Positions 35,378-44,109 of a stretch of 64,000 nt of DNA are shown here, piece after piece. Within the stretch, counting starts at the first letter, position 1. Each line of letters opens with the position of its first letter. The stretch lies in the NCBI GenBank assembly GCA_020637635.1, contig JACKKB010000003.1, forward strand, positions 124,001 through 188,000. Direction: 5' to 3'. The notes beneath the pieces are model-generated. The model did not search any database and had not been told where the DNA came from. It saw only the letters and a list, made by a program, of their open reading frames with translations. The translations under genes were made by a program, and so were the position numbers. The DNA is from Albidovulum sp. GTDB taxonomy: Bacteria > Pseudomonadota > Alphaproteobacteria > Rhodobacterales > Rhodobacteraceae.

Positions 35378-36175
35378 TCAGTATCCTGTCTTGGATGTCG
35401 GGGCCGCCGCGCCTTCGCCCCGCACGGCCGCGACCGCCGCCTTGCTCGCGCGCGACAGCAGCGCCACGTCATTGCCGGGCGTGACCATGTGGAACCCGTC
35501 GCCGACCCGGCCCTTGGCAGCCTCGCCGCCCGAGCAGAAGATGCCCGCCATCTTGCCCGCCCGGCCCGCGGCCGCCGCCAGATCGCGGATCAGCCCGGCC
35601 ATCGCCGCATCGGCCGGTTCGGGTGCGGGCGCGCAGTCATGCGACAGGCACAGATCGTTGGGCCCGATATAGATGCCGTCGATCCCGGGCGTGGCCAGGA
35701 TCGCATCAACATTGGCGACCGCCTCGCGCGTCTCGATCATCGGCAGGGCGAGGATTTCGGCATCGGCATGGGCGAAATAGTCCGCGCCGCCATAGAGAAG
35801 CCCGCGCGCCGGCCCGAAGGACCGCTGCCCGCCCCCCGGCGGATAGCGGCAGAACGAGGCGAATTCCCGCGCCTGGGCTGGCGTTGAGATCATCGGGCAG
35901 ATGATCCCGTAGGCGCCGGCATCCAGAAGCTGCATCACCAGCGCATAATCGCATTTCGACACGCGCGCCAGCGGCACCGCCGGCGTGGAAGACAGGGCTT
36001 GCAGCATCGGCACGGCGGCATCGAAGCCGATCATGCCGTGCTGCAGGTCCACGGTCACGCTGTCGAAACCCTGGTGGCCGATCACCTCGGCGGAATAGGC
36101 CGAGGGGATGGCAAGCCAGGCGTTGACGATCGGCCGACCCTCGGCAAACCGCTGGCGCAGGAGGTTGCGGCGCAT
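35378..36175 (-). CDS. HpcH/HpaI-family class II aldolase
   Basis: A 265-residue aldolase barrel. Landmarks are AWLAIPSAYSAEVIGHQGFDSVTVDLQHGMIGFD (catalytic His), ICPMISTPAQAREF, the metal Glu in LPMIETREAVAN and Asp in GIYIGPNDLCLSHD. It is a typical 2-keto-3-deoxy sugar acid or 2,4-dihydroxyhept-2-ene-dioate type aldolase, producing pyruvate and an aldehyde. It starts one base after the bicupin stop and is followed by a SnoaL gene after three bases. It could act before the otn/ltn steps, releasing a small aldehyde. Confidence 0.9.
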   Translation of the reverse strand: MRRNLLRQRFAEGRPIVNAWLAIPSAYSAEVIGHQGFDSVTVDLQHGMIGFDAAVPMLQALSSTPAVPLARVSKCDYALVMQLLDAGAYGIICPMISTPAQAREFASFCRYPPGGGQRSFGPARGLLYGGADYFAHADAEILALPMIETREAVANVDAILATPGIDGIYIGPNDLCLSHDCAPAPEPADAAMAGLIRDLAAAAGRAGKMAGIFCSGGEAAKGRVGDGFHMVTPGNDVALLSRASKAAVAAVRGEGAAAPTSKTGY

Positions 36176-36176
36176 C

Positions 36177-37322
36177 TCAGTCCTTTCCGAAGGCGTATGT
36201 CGGGACCAGATGCATCGGTGCGACATAGCCGCTGGCGTCGATGGTGCGGCCAGCCTTCGCCGCCGCATCGACCACCTCGGGCGCCCATTCCGGCCGCTTG
36301 CGCCCGTCGCCGGCCGTGACCACCATGATCTCGGTGTCTTCGTCGGCGGTGTTGCGGATCTGCCGCCAGACACCGCCGGGCACCGAGACCGTGTCCTTGG
36401 CCGCCACCGGCAGGCTGACCTCCTGTCCCGGTCCGTTCAGCACCAGCTCGGCGCTACCGACGAAGGGAATCAGCACCTGCTTTTCCGCAAGCCGGAAGCG
36501 CGACACCGACTGCTCCTTCGGCAACTTGAGCCATTCGATGGAGAAGCCACGCGGGATGCTGATCTTCGGCAGACTGTCGCGGTCCATGGTCATGCCATAA
36601 CCCAGCGCGGGGGCGATCTCGCTGGCGTGGCCAGGCAGGCAGCTGTCAAGCAACGCGTCCCTCGACCAGACGCGCTCGGCCCGGGTCACGACGTGCCGAG
36701 ACATTTCCTCGACCGTGTATCGGCGCAGCCGGGCGATCTCCTCTGCGCTGAGGGGCGTGATCAGCTCGTCCTGCGGTGGCGGCGCCTCGCCGCCGGAGGT
36801 GTCGATCAGGCGGTTCAGCTTGTCTAGATAGAGCCCGTATTGCGCCGCCCCGTTGATGATCGACGGATGCCAGATGATGCCGCCGGTATCGTCGCCGCCC
36901 AGTACGGTGAAGATCCATCCGTCGTCCGGCCCGACATTGGTGAAGCCGCGGAAGATCCACGTTGGTACCGAGACCAGGTCGCCCTCGTGGCCGATGATCT
37001 CGCCATCGTCGCCGTTCGGGCCCCAGCGGAATTTCCAGTCGCCCTTGTAGACGATGAACACCTCGGCGGTGAAATGGATGTGCAGGTTGTTGGTAATGCC
37101 CGTCGGCATCGCCGCCGCGCCGACGTTGAAGCCGTGCTTCTCGCGCAGGTTGATGACCTGTTCCTTGCTCGAGGTCACCCCCGGGCCGATCATCGAATAG
37201 TTTTCTTTCAGATGCGAACCGGGCGTCTTGCAGTCGATGAATGCGACGTTGCAGGACACATAGTCCGAGTTCGGGATCAGCCGCGCACGGGCCTGGGCTT
37301 CAGTGAGGCTCTTGTCGGTCAT
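36177..37322 (-). CDS. bicupin protein
   Basis: A 381-residue paralogue of the locus A bicupin. Cupin 1 (about residues 60-175) has LHIHFTAEVFIVYKGDWKFRWG with the HxH...E ligands, followed by PTWIFRGFTNVG and TVLGGDDTGGIIWHP. Cupin 2 (about residues 270-350) has LKLPKEQSVSRFRLAEKQVLIPF, lacking the HxH pair, then DTVSVPGGVWRQIRNT. So probably only the first domain binds metal, unlike the locus A protein, whose second domain keeps histidines. It lies 16 bases after the ATPase gene and just before the aldolase gene. Confidence 0.82.
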   Translation of the reverse strand: MTDKSLTEAQARARLIPNSDYVSCNVAFIDCKTPGSHLKENYSMIGPGVTSSKEQVINLREKHGFNVGAAAMPTGITNNLHIHFTAEVFIVYKGDWKFRWGPNGDDGEIIGHEGDLVSVPTWIFRGFTNVGPDDGWIFTVLGGDDTGGIIWHPSIINGAAQYGLYLDKLNRLIDTSGGEAPPPQDELITPLSAEEIARLRRYTVEEMSRHVVTRAERVWSRDALLDSCLPGHASEIAPALGYGMTMDRDSLPKISIPRGFSIEWLKLPKEQSVSRFRLAEKQVLIPFVGSAELVLNGPGQEVSLPVAAKDTVSVPGGVWRQIRNTADEDTEIMVVTAGDGRKRPEWAPEVVDAAAKAGRTIDASGYVAPMHLVPTYAFGKD

Positions 37323-37338
37323 CTCTCTGGATTCCTTG

Positions 37339-38394
37339 TCAAAGTCGGATGCGTTCTTCGCTTTTGGCGTCGAACAGGTAGGTGCGCGCGACATCGAAGC
37401 TCATGCCCACCCGCTCGCCGATTTCGCAGCGGAAATGGCGGTCGGCATGGGCCGTCAGCTGCGTCTTGCCTGCCCGGGCGGTGACGAGGATGGATTCACC
37501 GGTCAGCTCGACCGTGTAGACCTCCATGTCGAACTGGCCGCTGCCGGGGGCTCCGACGGTGACATCCTCGGGCCGGATGCCCAGCACGATGTTCTCGCGG
37601 TTGCCGCCGCCCACGCCGGGCACCGCGATCAGACCTGCGTGAAAGCCGCCGTTCTCCAGCCGGCCCTCGACCAGGTTCATGCTGGGCGAGCCGATGAATC
37701 CGGCCACGAACAGGTTGGCCGGATCGTTGTAGATCACCTCGGGGGCGTCGAGCTGCTGGATGATGCCCTTGTTCATCACCGCCACCCGGGTCGCCAGCGT
37801 CATCGCTTCCATCTGGTCGTGGGTGACGTAGATCGTCGTGACCCTGAGTTCGTGATGAAGGTGCTTCAGTTCGGCGCGCATCGTCACCCGCAGCTTGGCG
37901 TCGAGGTTTGACAGCGGCTCGTCCATCAGGAACACGCGCGGTGTCCGCACCAGGCTGCGCGCAAGCGCCACGCGCTGCCGCTGGCCACCCGACAGCGCCG
38001 CGGGCTTGCGGTCGAGGAACGGCACCAGCTCCACCTTCTCGGCGGCGGCCTGGATCATCGCCTTCGCCTCGGCCTTGGGCGTGCCCCTGACCTTCAGCGG
38101 ATAGCCGATATTGTCGCGCACCGTCATGTGCGGATAGAGCCCGTAGTTCTGGAACACCATCGCCACGTCTCGCTCGCGCGGGGACATGTCGTTGACCACG
38201 TCCTCGCCGATCCAGATCTCGCCCTCGCTGGGGTCTTCCAGCCCGGCCACCATCCGCATGGTCGTCGTCTTGCCGCAGCCGGAGGGGCCAAGCAGCACCA
38301 GGAATTCCTGATCTGCGACCTCGAGGTGCAGCTCGTGAACCCCTACGAACGCACCCCACCTCTTGGTCACGCCCCGGAAAGAAATGTTTGCCAT
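37339..38394 (-). CDS. ABC transporter ATP-binding protein (UgpC/MalK-like)
   Basis: A 351-residue ATPase with Walker A GPSGCGKTT, signature LSGGQRQRVALARSLV, Walker B VFLMDEPLSNLDA, switch THDQMEAMTLA and a C-terminal TOBE/OB domain. It is the energy subunit of the locus C importer and lies between the permease gene (16-base gap) and the bicupin gene (16-base gap). It is clearly distinct from, but homologous to, the ATPase at 14343-15395. Confidence 0.93.
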   Translation of the reverse strand: MANISFRGVTKRWGAFVGVHELHLEVADQEFLVLLGPSGCGKTTTMRMVAGLEDPSEGEIWIGEDVVNDMSPRERDVAMVFQNYGLYPHMTVRDNIGYPLKVRGTPKAEAKAMIQAAAEKVELVPFLDRKPAALSGGQRQRVALARSLVRTPRVFLMDEPLSNLDAKLRVTMRAELKHLHHELRVTTIYVTHDQMEAMTLATRVAVMNKGIIQQLDAPEVIYNDPANLFVAGFIGSPSMNLVEGRLENGGFHAGLIAVPGVGGGNRENIVLGIRPEDVTVGAPGSGQFDMEVYTVELTGESILVTARAGKTQLTAHADRHFRCEIGERVGMSFDVARTYLFDAKSEERIRL

Positions 38395-38410
38395 CTGTGC
38401 GTTCCTTGCT

Positions 38411-39307
38411 TCAGCGCACGGCGCCGAGGTTCATGCCCTTGGTGAAGTGCCGCTGGATGATCATCGCGAAGAAGAACATCGGGATGGTGATGATGATGCC
38501 GGTGGCCGCGACAAGCTCCCACACGGTGCCGCGCTCCAGCACGAAGCTGATCAGCCCGACCGGCAACGGCACGGCATGCTGCCGCGTCAGCAGATAGCCG
38601 AACAGGAATTCGTTCCAGGTCAGGATCAGGCAGAAGATGGCCGCCGTCATGATGCCGGGCCAGGCCATCGGCACCACGATGTCCCAGATCACCCGGAACC
38701 GTCCGGCGCCGTCGATGCGCGCCGCCTCTTCGGCCTCGATCGGTATCGCGTCGATGAAGCCCTTGATGGTCCAGATCGCGTAGGGCAGCACGCCCGACAG
38801 GTTCACGATGATCAGCGCGAAATAGGTGTCCAGCAGGTTCAGCGTGCGGAACATCACATAGAACGGCAGCACGATCGCCACCGCCGGTATGAACTGCGTG
38901 AGCAAGATCCACTGGAACATTGTGCGCTTCAGGGGGAACATCAGCCGCGAAAAGGCATAGGCCGCCCCGACCGCCAGCGGCGTGGCGATGATCACGACCG
39001 AGATCGCGACAATGCTACTGTTCAGGATGTTCTTGCCGATGTTCCAGCGCTCGCTGAAGATGTTACGGAAGTTCTCCAGCGTCGGTTCGAACCACATCGT
39101 GTACTGGTAGACGACGGCCGGGCTCTTGAATGCCGTGGCCACCATCCAGCCGATCGGAAACAGCACCAGGACGATGATGACGATCATTACCGCGGCCTCG
39201 AACGTGTTCATCGCGCGCTGCCGGCGCAGCCGCCGGATCCGGCGCTGCTCGGGGGTGGAGCTGTCTTGCGTGTTCGGCCTGGTGCCGGGAAGGGGTGTGT
39301 CAGTCAT
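38411..39307 (-). CDS. carbohydrate ABC transporter permease (MalG-like)
   Basis: A 298-residue permease with six predicted membrane helices after a cytoplasmic, Arg-rich N-terminus of about 35 residues. The EAA loop is EAEEAARIDGAGRFRVIWDIVVPMAWPG. It starts within the stop of the preceding permease (ATGA overlap). It pairs with the MalF-like subunit at 39304-40179; both are shorter and less loop-rich than those of loci A and D, so the locus C importer belongs to another branch. Confidence 0.92.
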   Translation of the reverse strand: MTDTPLPGTRPNTQDSSTPEQRRIRRLRRQRAMNTFEAAVMIVIIVLVLFPIGWMVATAFKSPAVVYQYTMWFEPTLENFRNIFSERWNIGKNILNSSIVAISVVIIATPLAVGAAYAFSRLMFPLKRTMFQWILLTQFIPAVAIVLPFYVMFRTLNLLDTYFALIIVNLSGVLPYAIWTIKGFIDAIPIEAEEAARIDGAGRFRVIWDIVVPMAWPGIMTAAIFCLILTWNEFLFGYLLTRQHAVPLPVGLISFVLERGTVWELVAATGIIITIPMFFFAMIIQRHFTKGMNLGAVR

Positions 39308-40179
39308 GGCGCATTCCGGAAGGCGACTCGCATGTAAGACAGCGAGAGAACGAACATGATCGCGGTCAGGATGTAGGCCAGCGCCGCGGCATAGCCGAAC
39401 TGATAGTCCCTGAAACCGATCTGATAGGCGAAGTAGCCCAGCGTCGTGGTCTCGCGCCCGGGCCCGCCCGAGGTCATCGTCACGATCGCATCGAACACCT
39501 TCAGAGCGAACACGGATTTCAGGATGATCGCCACCACGAGCACGGGTTTCAGTTGCGGCAGCGTCACGTCGCGGAAGACCCGCCAGGCAGAGGCGCCGTC
39601 GATCCGCGCCGCTTCCTGCGTCTCGGGTGGGATCGAGGCAAGCCCGCCCATCAGCATGAAGCAGAAGTATGGCGACCAGTGCCAGACGTCAGACGAAACC
39701 AGCGCCCCCATCGCCAGGTAGGGATTGGCGAAATAGTCGACATCCCGCATGAATGGCAGGATCGCGCCGATCGTGCGGGCGAAGCCGCCGAAGTCGGGGT
39801 TCAGCATGAACCGCCAGGAAATGCCGATCAGCGCGGGGCTCATCGCGAAGGGAAGGATCAGGATCGTCCTGAGGAAGGTCTTGCCGAAGCCCTGCCGCAG
39901 CAACAGGACGGCAAGACCGAGCGCGACCAGCATCGTCAACCCGACATCGAGGATCACGAAGGTAGCGGTGACCAGCATCACCTTCCAGAAGTCCGGATCG
40001 TACTTGAAGGCCTCGGTGTAGTTCTCCACCCCGATCCACGGCCCCATGTTGAGGCTGCGTGTCAGGTTGTAGTCATGAAAACTGGTCCAGAGCGAGACGA
40101 TCAGCGGATAGATCGTGGTGAAGGCGACCAGCAGCAGGGCCGGCGCCAGCAGGAAGAAGGCAAGTCTGCGTTGACTCAT
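39304..40179 (-). CDS. carbohydrate ABC transporter permease (MalF-like)
   Basis: A 291-residue permease with six membrane helices. The EAA loop is ETQEAARIDGASAWRVFRDVTLPQLKP. I chose the ATG at 40179 (MSQRRLAFFLLAP), close to the first helix, rather than upstream in-frame codons. The 132-base gap to the binding-protein gene holds no clean hairpin. The 3' end overlaps the next permease by four bases. Confidence 0.92.
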   Translation of the reverse strand: MSQRRLAFFLLAPALLLVAFTTIYPLIVSLWTSFHDYNLTRSLNMGPWIGVENYTEAFKYDPDFWKVMLVTATFVILDVGLTMLVALGLAVLLLRQGFGKTFLRTILILPFAMSPALIGISWRFMLNPDFGGFARTIGAILPFMRDVDYFANPYLAMGALVSSDVWHWSPYFCFMLMGGLASIPPETQEAARIDGASAWRVFRDVTLPQLKPVLVVAIILKSVFALKVFDAIVTMTSGGPGRETTTLGYFAYQIGFRDYQFGYAAALAYILTAIMFVLSLSYMRVAFRNAP

Positions 40180-40311
40180 GGGCGGCAGGCTTTCTTGTCG
40201 GGGCCGCGGAAACCGGCACGATGCGGCCAAGGGACGTCGCCGAGCTTCATTGCCCGGCGAACGCCCTGGACCAGACTGTTACGACGTCGTGGTGGCGCCG
40301 TTGCACGGGCG

Positions 40312-41622
40312 TCAGCCGCGCCGCATGATCCTCTCGGCCTGTTGCTGGGCTTCATCCAGCGCCGGCTTGATCTCCTTGGCGCCTGTGGCGACCTCCGAAA
40401 CCGCCGCCGACAACACGTCAACGATGCCGAGGAACTGGGGGATGTTGGGGATCGAGTTGGTGGTGGTCTCCAACGCCTTGGCGGCAATCGCGTGCATGCC
40501 GTCGAACCGTGCGTTCACTTCCGGGTCACGCAGGTTCTGCCAGTGCACGCACACGACGTCGTGCTCGTTGGGATTCAGCAGGATCTCGCGTTCGACGTCG
40601 GCGCCGCAGATGTACTGCATGAATTCCATCGCGGCGTCGCGGTTCTTCGTCGCCTTGTTGATGCCGTAGATCCAGGCGTTTGTGTAGGTCGTCGCGCCCT
40701 TGCCTTCGTAATGCGGCAGCACCTTGAAGCCGACCTGCTCGCGCTTCACCTGCGTATCGGGCAGCGCCAGGCGGTTGTAAACGTGCCACCAGACCGGCAG
40801 CATCGCCGCCTTGCCCTGGAAGAAGTTGGTGGTCGAATCGGCCTCGTTGAACGACGCGGCGCCGGCCGGGACGATCCGGTCCTTGAGGATGTAGGAGGTG
40901 AAGTCGTCGGTCGCGCGATAGCCCGCTTCGCTGGCAAAGACCGGCTTGAGATCCTTGTCCAGCAGGTCGCCGCCAGCCCCCCACAGGAAGTTGTACCAGA
41001 CCATGAGATTCTGGCCGTCCTTCTGGCCGTAGGGAATGGTGATGCCGGCCACATCCGAGTTCTGGTCCTGGATGGCCTTGCCGCTGGTGCCGACTTCCTC
41101 CCAGGTTTCCGGCGGCTGCAGGCCCGCCTTCTCGAACAGATCCTTGCGATACCACAGCAACTGCACATGGCAGCGCACCGGCAGGCCATAGATGCCACCG
41201 GGGAATCGGGCCGCGTTCATGAACGGTTCGGGATAGTCCGCCATGTCGATGCCGCGCGCACTGACCAGATCGTCGATCGGCTGCAGATAGCTGTCGGTCA
41301 GTGGCGGAATCCAGACGTCCATCGCGGTCACGATATCGAAGTCAGCCGATCCGCCGACCATCTCGGCCGTCAGGCGTTCGCGCAGGGCCACGAAGGGAAC
41401 ATAGATGTAGTTCACCTTGATGCCCGTCAGTTCGGTGAAGGTCTTCGAATGCCTCTCATGCGCCGCGAACTGGGACGCCTGCACCGAGAGCACGTTGATT
41501 TCCTGGCCGTCGAATGGCTTGCCCGGCGTCACGGCGAATGCCGGCCGCAGGTTCACCCCCAGAATGCTGGCCGCCGAGACCGTCGCCGCTCCGCCCAGCA
41601 GACGCCTTCTTGTCACAGACAT
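40312..41622 (-). CDS. solute-binding protein of a sugar-type ABC importer, Tat-type signal
   Basis: A 436-residue family 1 binding protein. The N-terminus MSVTRRRLLGGAATVSAASILG has a twin-arginine-like RRRLLGG followed by a hydrophobic stretch, so export through Tat is likely. The mature part has the usual binding-protein landmarks (LTDSYLQPIDDLVSARG, YGLPVRCHVQLLWYRKDLFEKAG, GKAAMLPVWWHVYN). The ATG at 41622 has AAGGAGG at ideal spacing. It is first in the locus C operon and diverges from the lacI gene at 41805. Confidence 0.92.
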   Translation of the reverse strand: MSVTRRRLLGGAATVSAASILGVNLRPAFAVTPGKPFDGQEINVLSVQASQFAAHERHSKTFTELTGIKVNYIYVPFVALRERLTAEMVGGSADFDIVTAMDVWIPPLTDSYLQPIDDLVSARGIDMADYPEPFMNAARFPGGIYGLPVRCHVQLLWYRKDLFEKAGLQPPETWEEVGTSGKAIQDQNSDVAGITIPYGQKDGQNLMVWYNFLWGAGGDLLDKDLKPVFASEAGYRATDDFTSYILKDRIVPAGAASFNEADSTTNFFQGKAAMLPVWWHVYNRLALPDTQVKREQVGFKVLPHYEGKGATTYTNAWIYGINKATKNRDAAMEFMQYICGADVEREILLNPNEHDVVCVHWQNLRDPEVNARFDGMHAIAAKALETTTNSIPNIPQFLGIVDVLSAAVSEVATGAKEIKPALDEAQQQAERIMRRG

Positions 41623-41668
41623 TTGGTTCCCTCCTTGATCTGTCACTCGGGCGCAAACTGGCATATTG

Positions 41669-41682
41669 TGCATTCGAAGTCA
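41669..41682. promoter_or_regulatory. weak LacI-type operator candidate
   Basis: TGCATTCGAAGTCA matches the LacI/GalR consensus at seven of ten defined positions. It lies 47 bases upstream of the binding-protein start in the divergent gap with lacI, the expected place, but the match is weak. Confidence 0.35.
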
Positions 41683-41804
41683 ATCGAGCTCCACGGTGTA
41701 GGAGAACCCGCGAAAACCTTCACAAATCCTTGCATGGATAGAGATTTGATGCGACGAATCCGTGACTGCGGATTTGCGCAGTCGGCAGCGCGGATGGATT
41801 TTCG

Positions 41805-42878
41805 ATGGCGACGCAGTCTGACGTTCCCCGATCGCCTGACCGACGGAGCAAGACGACCGACTCCGCCAGGCGGCCAGTTAGGCCGACGTCCTATGATGTC
41901 GCGATGTTGTCGGGGGTTTCTCAATCCACTGTCTCGCGGGTATTCCGCGAAGGCGCACCGGTCTCCAAGACCACCCGCAAGAAGGTCGAGGCCGCGGCCG
42001 CCGCGCTCAACTACTCACCCAACCAGATCGCGCGTTCACTGATCACCCAGCGCACGGGGCTGATCGGCGTGGTCATCACCGATCCCAGCAACCGCGCCTA
42101 TCCGGACGTGTTGTTCTACCTGGGCCAGGAGATCCAGGAAAGCGGAGGACGCATGCTGGTGGTCGCCCTGCCACGCGACGGCGAGACCGCCGGCGCGACC
42201 CGCGAGATCCTTGCCTATCATGTAGATGGCATTATCTCGAGCGCGATCCTGGACGATGCCTCGATCGAGATGTGCGTCCCGGCGCATGTTCCGGTGGTCC
42301 TGTTCAACCGCTCCACGTCCAACGCGAACACCTCGACAGTCGGCTGCGACCAGCATGCCGGAATGGAGCTGCTCGTCCAGCACATGGCGGCTGCGCCGAC
42401 AGGCCGGGTGTCGCTGCTGGCCGGCCCGGAGTGGGCGCCAGTCAGCAAGGACCGGATGCAGGGCGCGGTCTACGCGCTGACGCGCTGCGGCATCGAATTC
42501 GCGCCTGTCATGCACAGTGACTATACCTTCGAGGGCGGTCGGCAGAGCACGCGCGCACTGCTGTCGGGCGCCGACGGGCCGCAGACGGTGATCTGCGCCA
42601 ATGACGCGATGGCGCTGGGGGTGATGGATGCCTGTCGGTTCGAGCTGGGTCTGCGCGTGCCCGAGGACGTGGCAGTAACCGGCTTCGACGACATTCCGCA
42701 AGCCGACTGGCCCAGCTACCGGCTGACCACCATCCGCCAGCCGGTTCGGCGGATGGCCAAGGCGACGGTGCGGATGCTGATGGAGCTGATCGAGGGCACG
42801 GCTAGCAGCGGCGAGCGCCGGCTGCTGATGCCCGAACTTCGGGTCCGCGCCAGCTCGCGCGAGGGTCCCGCCGGTTGA
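41805..42878 (+). CDS. LacI/GalR-family transcriptional regulator
   Basis: A 357-residue repressor with about 28 extra N-terminal residues before the helix-turn-helix SYDVAMLSGVSQSTVSRVF; the true start may be internal. The hinge is NQIARSLITQ and the effector domain has GFDDIPQADWPSYRLTTIRQP. It is divergent from the locus C importer operon, the usual place for its local regulator. Effector-domain blocks closely resemble those of the locus B and locus A LacI proteins, in line with related ligands. Confidence 0.92.
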   Translation: MATQSDVPRSPDRRSKTTDSARRPVRPTSYDVAMLSGVSQSTVSRVFREGAPVSKTTRKKVEAAAAALNYSPNQIARSLITQRTGLIGVVITDPSNRAYPDVLFYLGQEIQESGGRMLVVALPRDGETAGATREILAYHVDGIISSAILDDASIEMCVPAHVPVVLFNRSTSNANTSTVGCDQHAGMELLVQHMAAAPTGRVSLLAGPEWAPVSKDRMQGAVYALTRCGIEFAPVMHSDYTFEGGRQSTRALLSGADGPQTVICANDAMALGVMDACRFELGLRVPEDVAVTGFDDIPQADWPSYRLTTIRQPVRRMAKATVRMLMELIEGTASSGERRLLMPELRVRASSREGPAG

Positions 42879-42904
42879 CCCCGCCCGCTCGCGGACTGCG
42901 GCCG

Positions 42905-43450
42905 TCAGGTCCGCTGCCTTTCGAACGTCTCCAGGGCGCGTTCGAAGCGGGCGAGGTCGAAACCTTCCTGTCGCACCGAGCCCGGCACGACCTGCTTCGA
43001 GGCCAGCCGCCCCGCGATCTTCGCCACCCGCCGCACCACGACATCGGGCAGGATCATCACCGCGCCGTGGCGGCGGGCCTGGATCGGGTCGCCCAGCGCG
43101 ATCGCCAGCCCGAACAGCGCCGCCGGGATGCCGATCTCGGCCAAATGCACGAAGAAGCCGTGGCTGGATCCCACCGATCCGGCGCGCCCCGAAAAGCCGC
43201 TGGCAGGTCGCCGAGATGGCCATCGCCCCGTTGCTCAACGCGGCCGACATGCCGAAACCATGGTGGGTCGTGGTGTTGACCTCGCCTCGGAAAGCGCCGA
43301 CCCAGCCGGGGAAATCCGTCCCGACCACCGCAACCGACGGCCTCGTCGTCTCGGCCATGGAACGCTAAAAGTGCATCCGCGGGGCACGGATGGCGGTAGC
43401 CTGTCAGACCTTTCGGCCGTTCATCGAACGCGGCGACGCTGCAAGCCGGC
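42905..43450 (-). pseudogene. decayed RraA/HMG-aldolase-like gene
   Basis: Reading leftward, TTRPSVAVV and then WVGAFRGEVNTTTHHGFGMSAALSNGAM correspond to the WGEINATVHKGFGIAGVVTNGVM block of the intact protein at 1379-2074. After frameshifts GSSHGFFVHLAEIGIPAALFGLAIALGDPIQARRHGAVMILP matches its SHGFVHVREIGTPVRIFGLTVADGDLIHADRHGAVVIP. The D in DRHG has become R, and the N-terminal part is lost. It was probably the RraA partner of locus C or D. Confidence 0.82.
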
Positions 43451-43497
43451 TTGGGCAAGACGCGTGCGCCGACCGGCAGGATGGTGATTGATTTCAA

Positions 43498-43926
43498 ATG
43501 GATGCACCACCAGAAGCCGGATTCCCGCACGCGGTGTTCTTCTATGTCCGCCATGCCGCCTCTTACCGTGAGCTCGAAGGGATCCCGGCCGAGCGGGTCG
43601 TCATCGAGATGAGTGGCGCCAATCTCGCGGGCAACGAGGCGGTCAACGTGATCCTGAAATTCTCCGGTGGCCGGGACATGATCGAAATCCGTCTGGACAT
43701 GTGTCTCAACGAGATCCTCGAGCCGGATCGCCGTTTCAGCAAGCGGATCACCGGTCCGATGACGGGCTTCGAGGCCTCTCATTCGGCGACCGCAGCCTTG
43801 GCCGACATCGAGGCGGCCCGCATGACTCGCAAGGGCCAGTATGCAAAGAACCCTCTCTTCGCCGTCAGGCAATTCCGTCCAACGGCGCGTCTCGGCAACG
43901 CGAGACATGTGCGGCGGAACCCTTGA
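43498..43926 (+). CDS. hypothetical protein, possibly a fragment
   Basis: An open frame of 142 codons with protein-like composition (GIPAERVVIEMSGANLAG, NVILKFSGGRDMIEIRLDM, GFEASHSATAALADIEAAR). No domain is recognised and no strong ribosome site precedes the ATG. The opposite strand frame is His/Asp/Arg-rich as expected of an antisense shadow. It lies beside the decayed RraA gene, so it may be a truncated remnant. Confidence 0.35.
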   Translation: MDAPPEAGFPHAVFFYVRHAASYRELEGIPAERVVIEMSGANLAGNEAVNVILKFSGGRDMIEIRLDMCLNEILEPDRRFSKRITGPMTGFEASHSATAALADIEAARMTRKGQYAKNPLFAVRQFRPTARLGNARHVRRNP

Positions 43927-44052
43927 CCGAGGCGACTGGAGATCTCTTCGGGACAGCATCGACGGAGATTCTCCGGGGAAGGGAGAGCTCTGAACTTCTG
44001 CCGAACTGCACTGCTGAGTCGGGCGCAGATGTTCCGCACCTCACAACGCTAT

Positions 44053-44066
44053 TGCAAACGTATGCA
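44053..44066. promoter_or_regulatory. LacI-type operator candidate
   Basis: TGCAAACGTATGCA matches TGNAANCGNTTNCA at nine of ten positions and shares its left half TTGCAAACGT with the locus A site at 15481-15496. It lies 43 bases upstream of the SnoaL start at 44110, so the regulator of locus A could also act here. Confidence 0.62.
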
Positions 44067-44109
44067 CAGCGCGTATGTTGACCCCATCGCCAGAACGAAG
44101 GACGCTGCC

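Noticed and set aside
39295..42042. A very long plus-strand open frame (over 900 codons) antisense to the locus C permeases and binding protein
   Set aside because: Composition is typical of an antisense shadow (RHD-rich, no motifs); the opposite strand encodes clear ABC transporter subunits with coupled starts.
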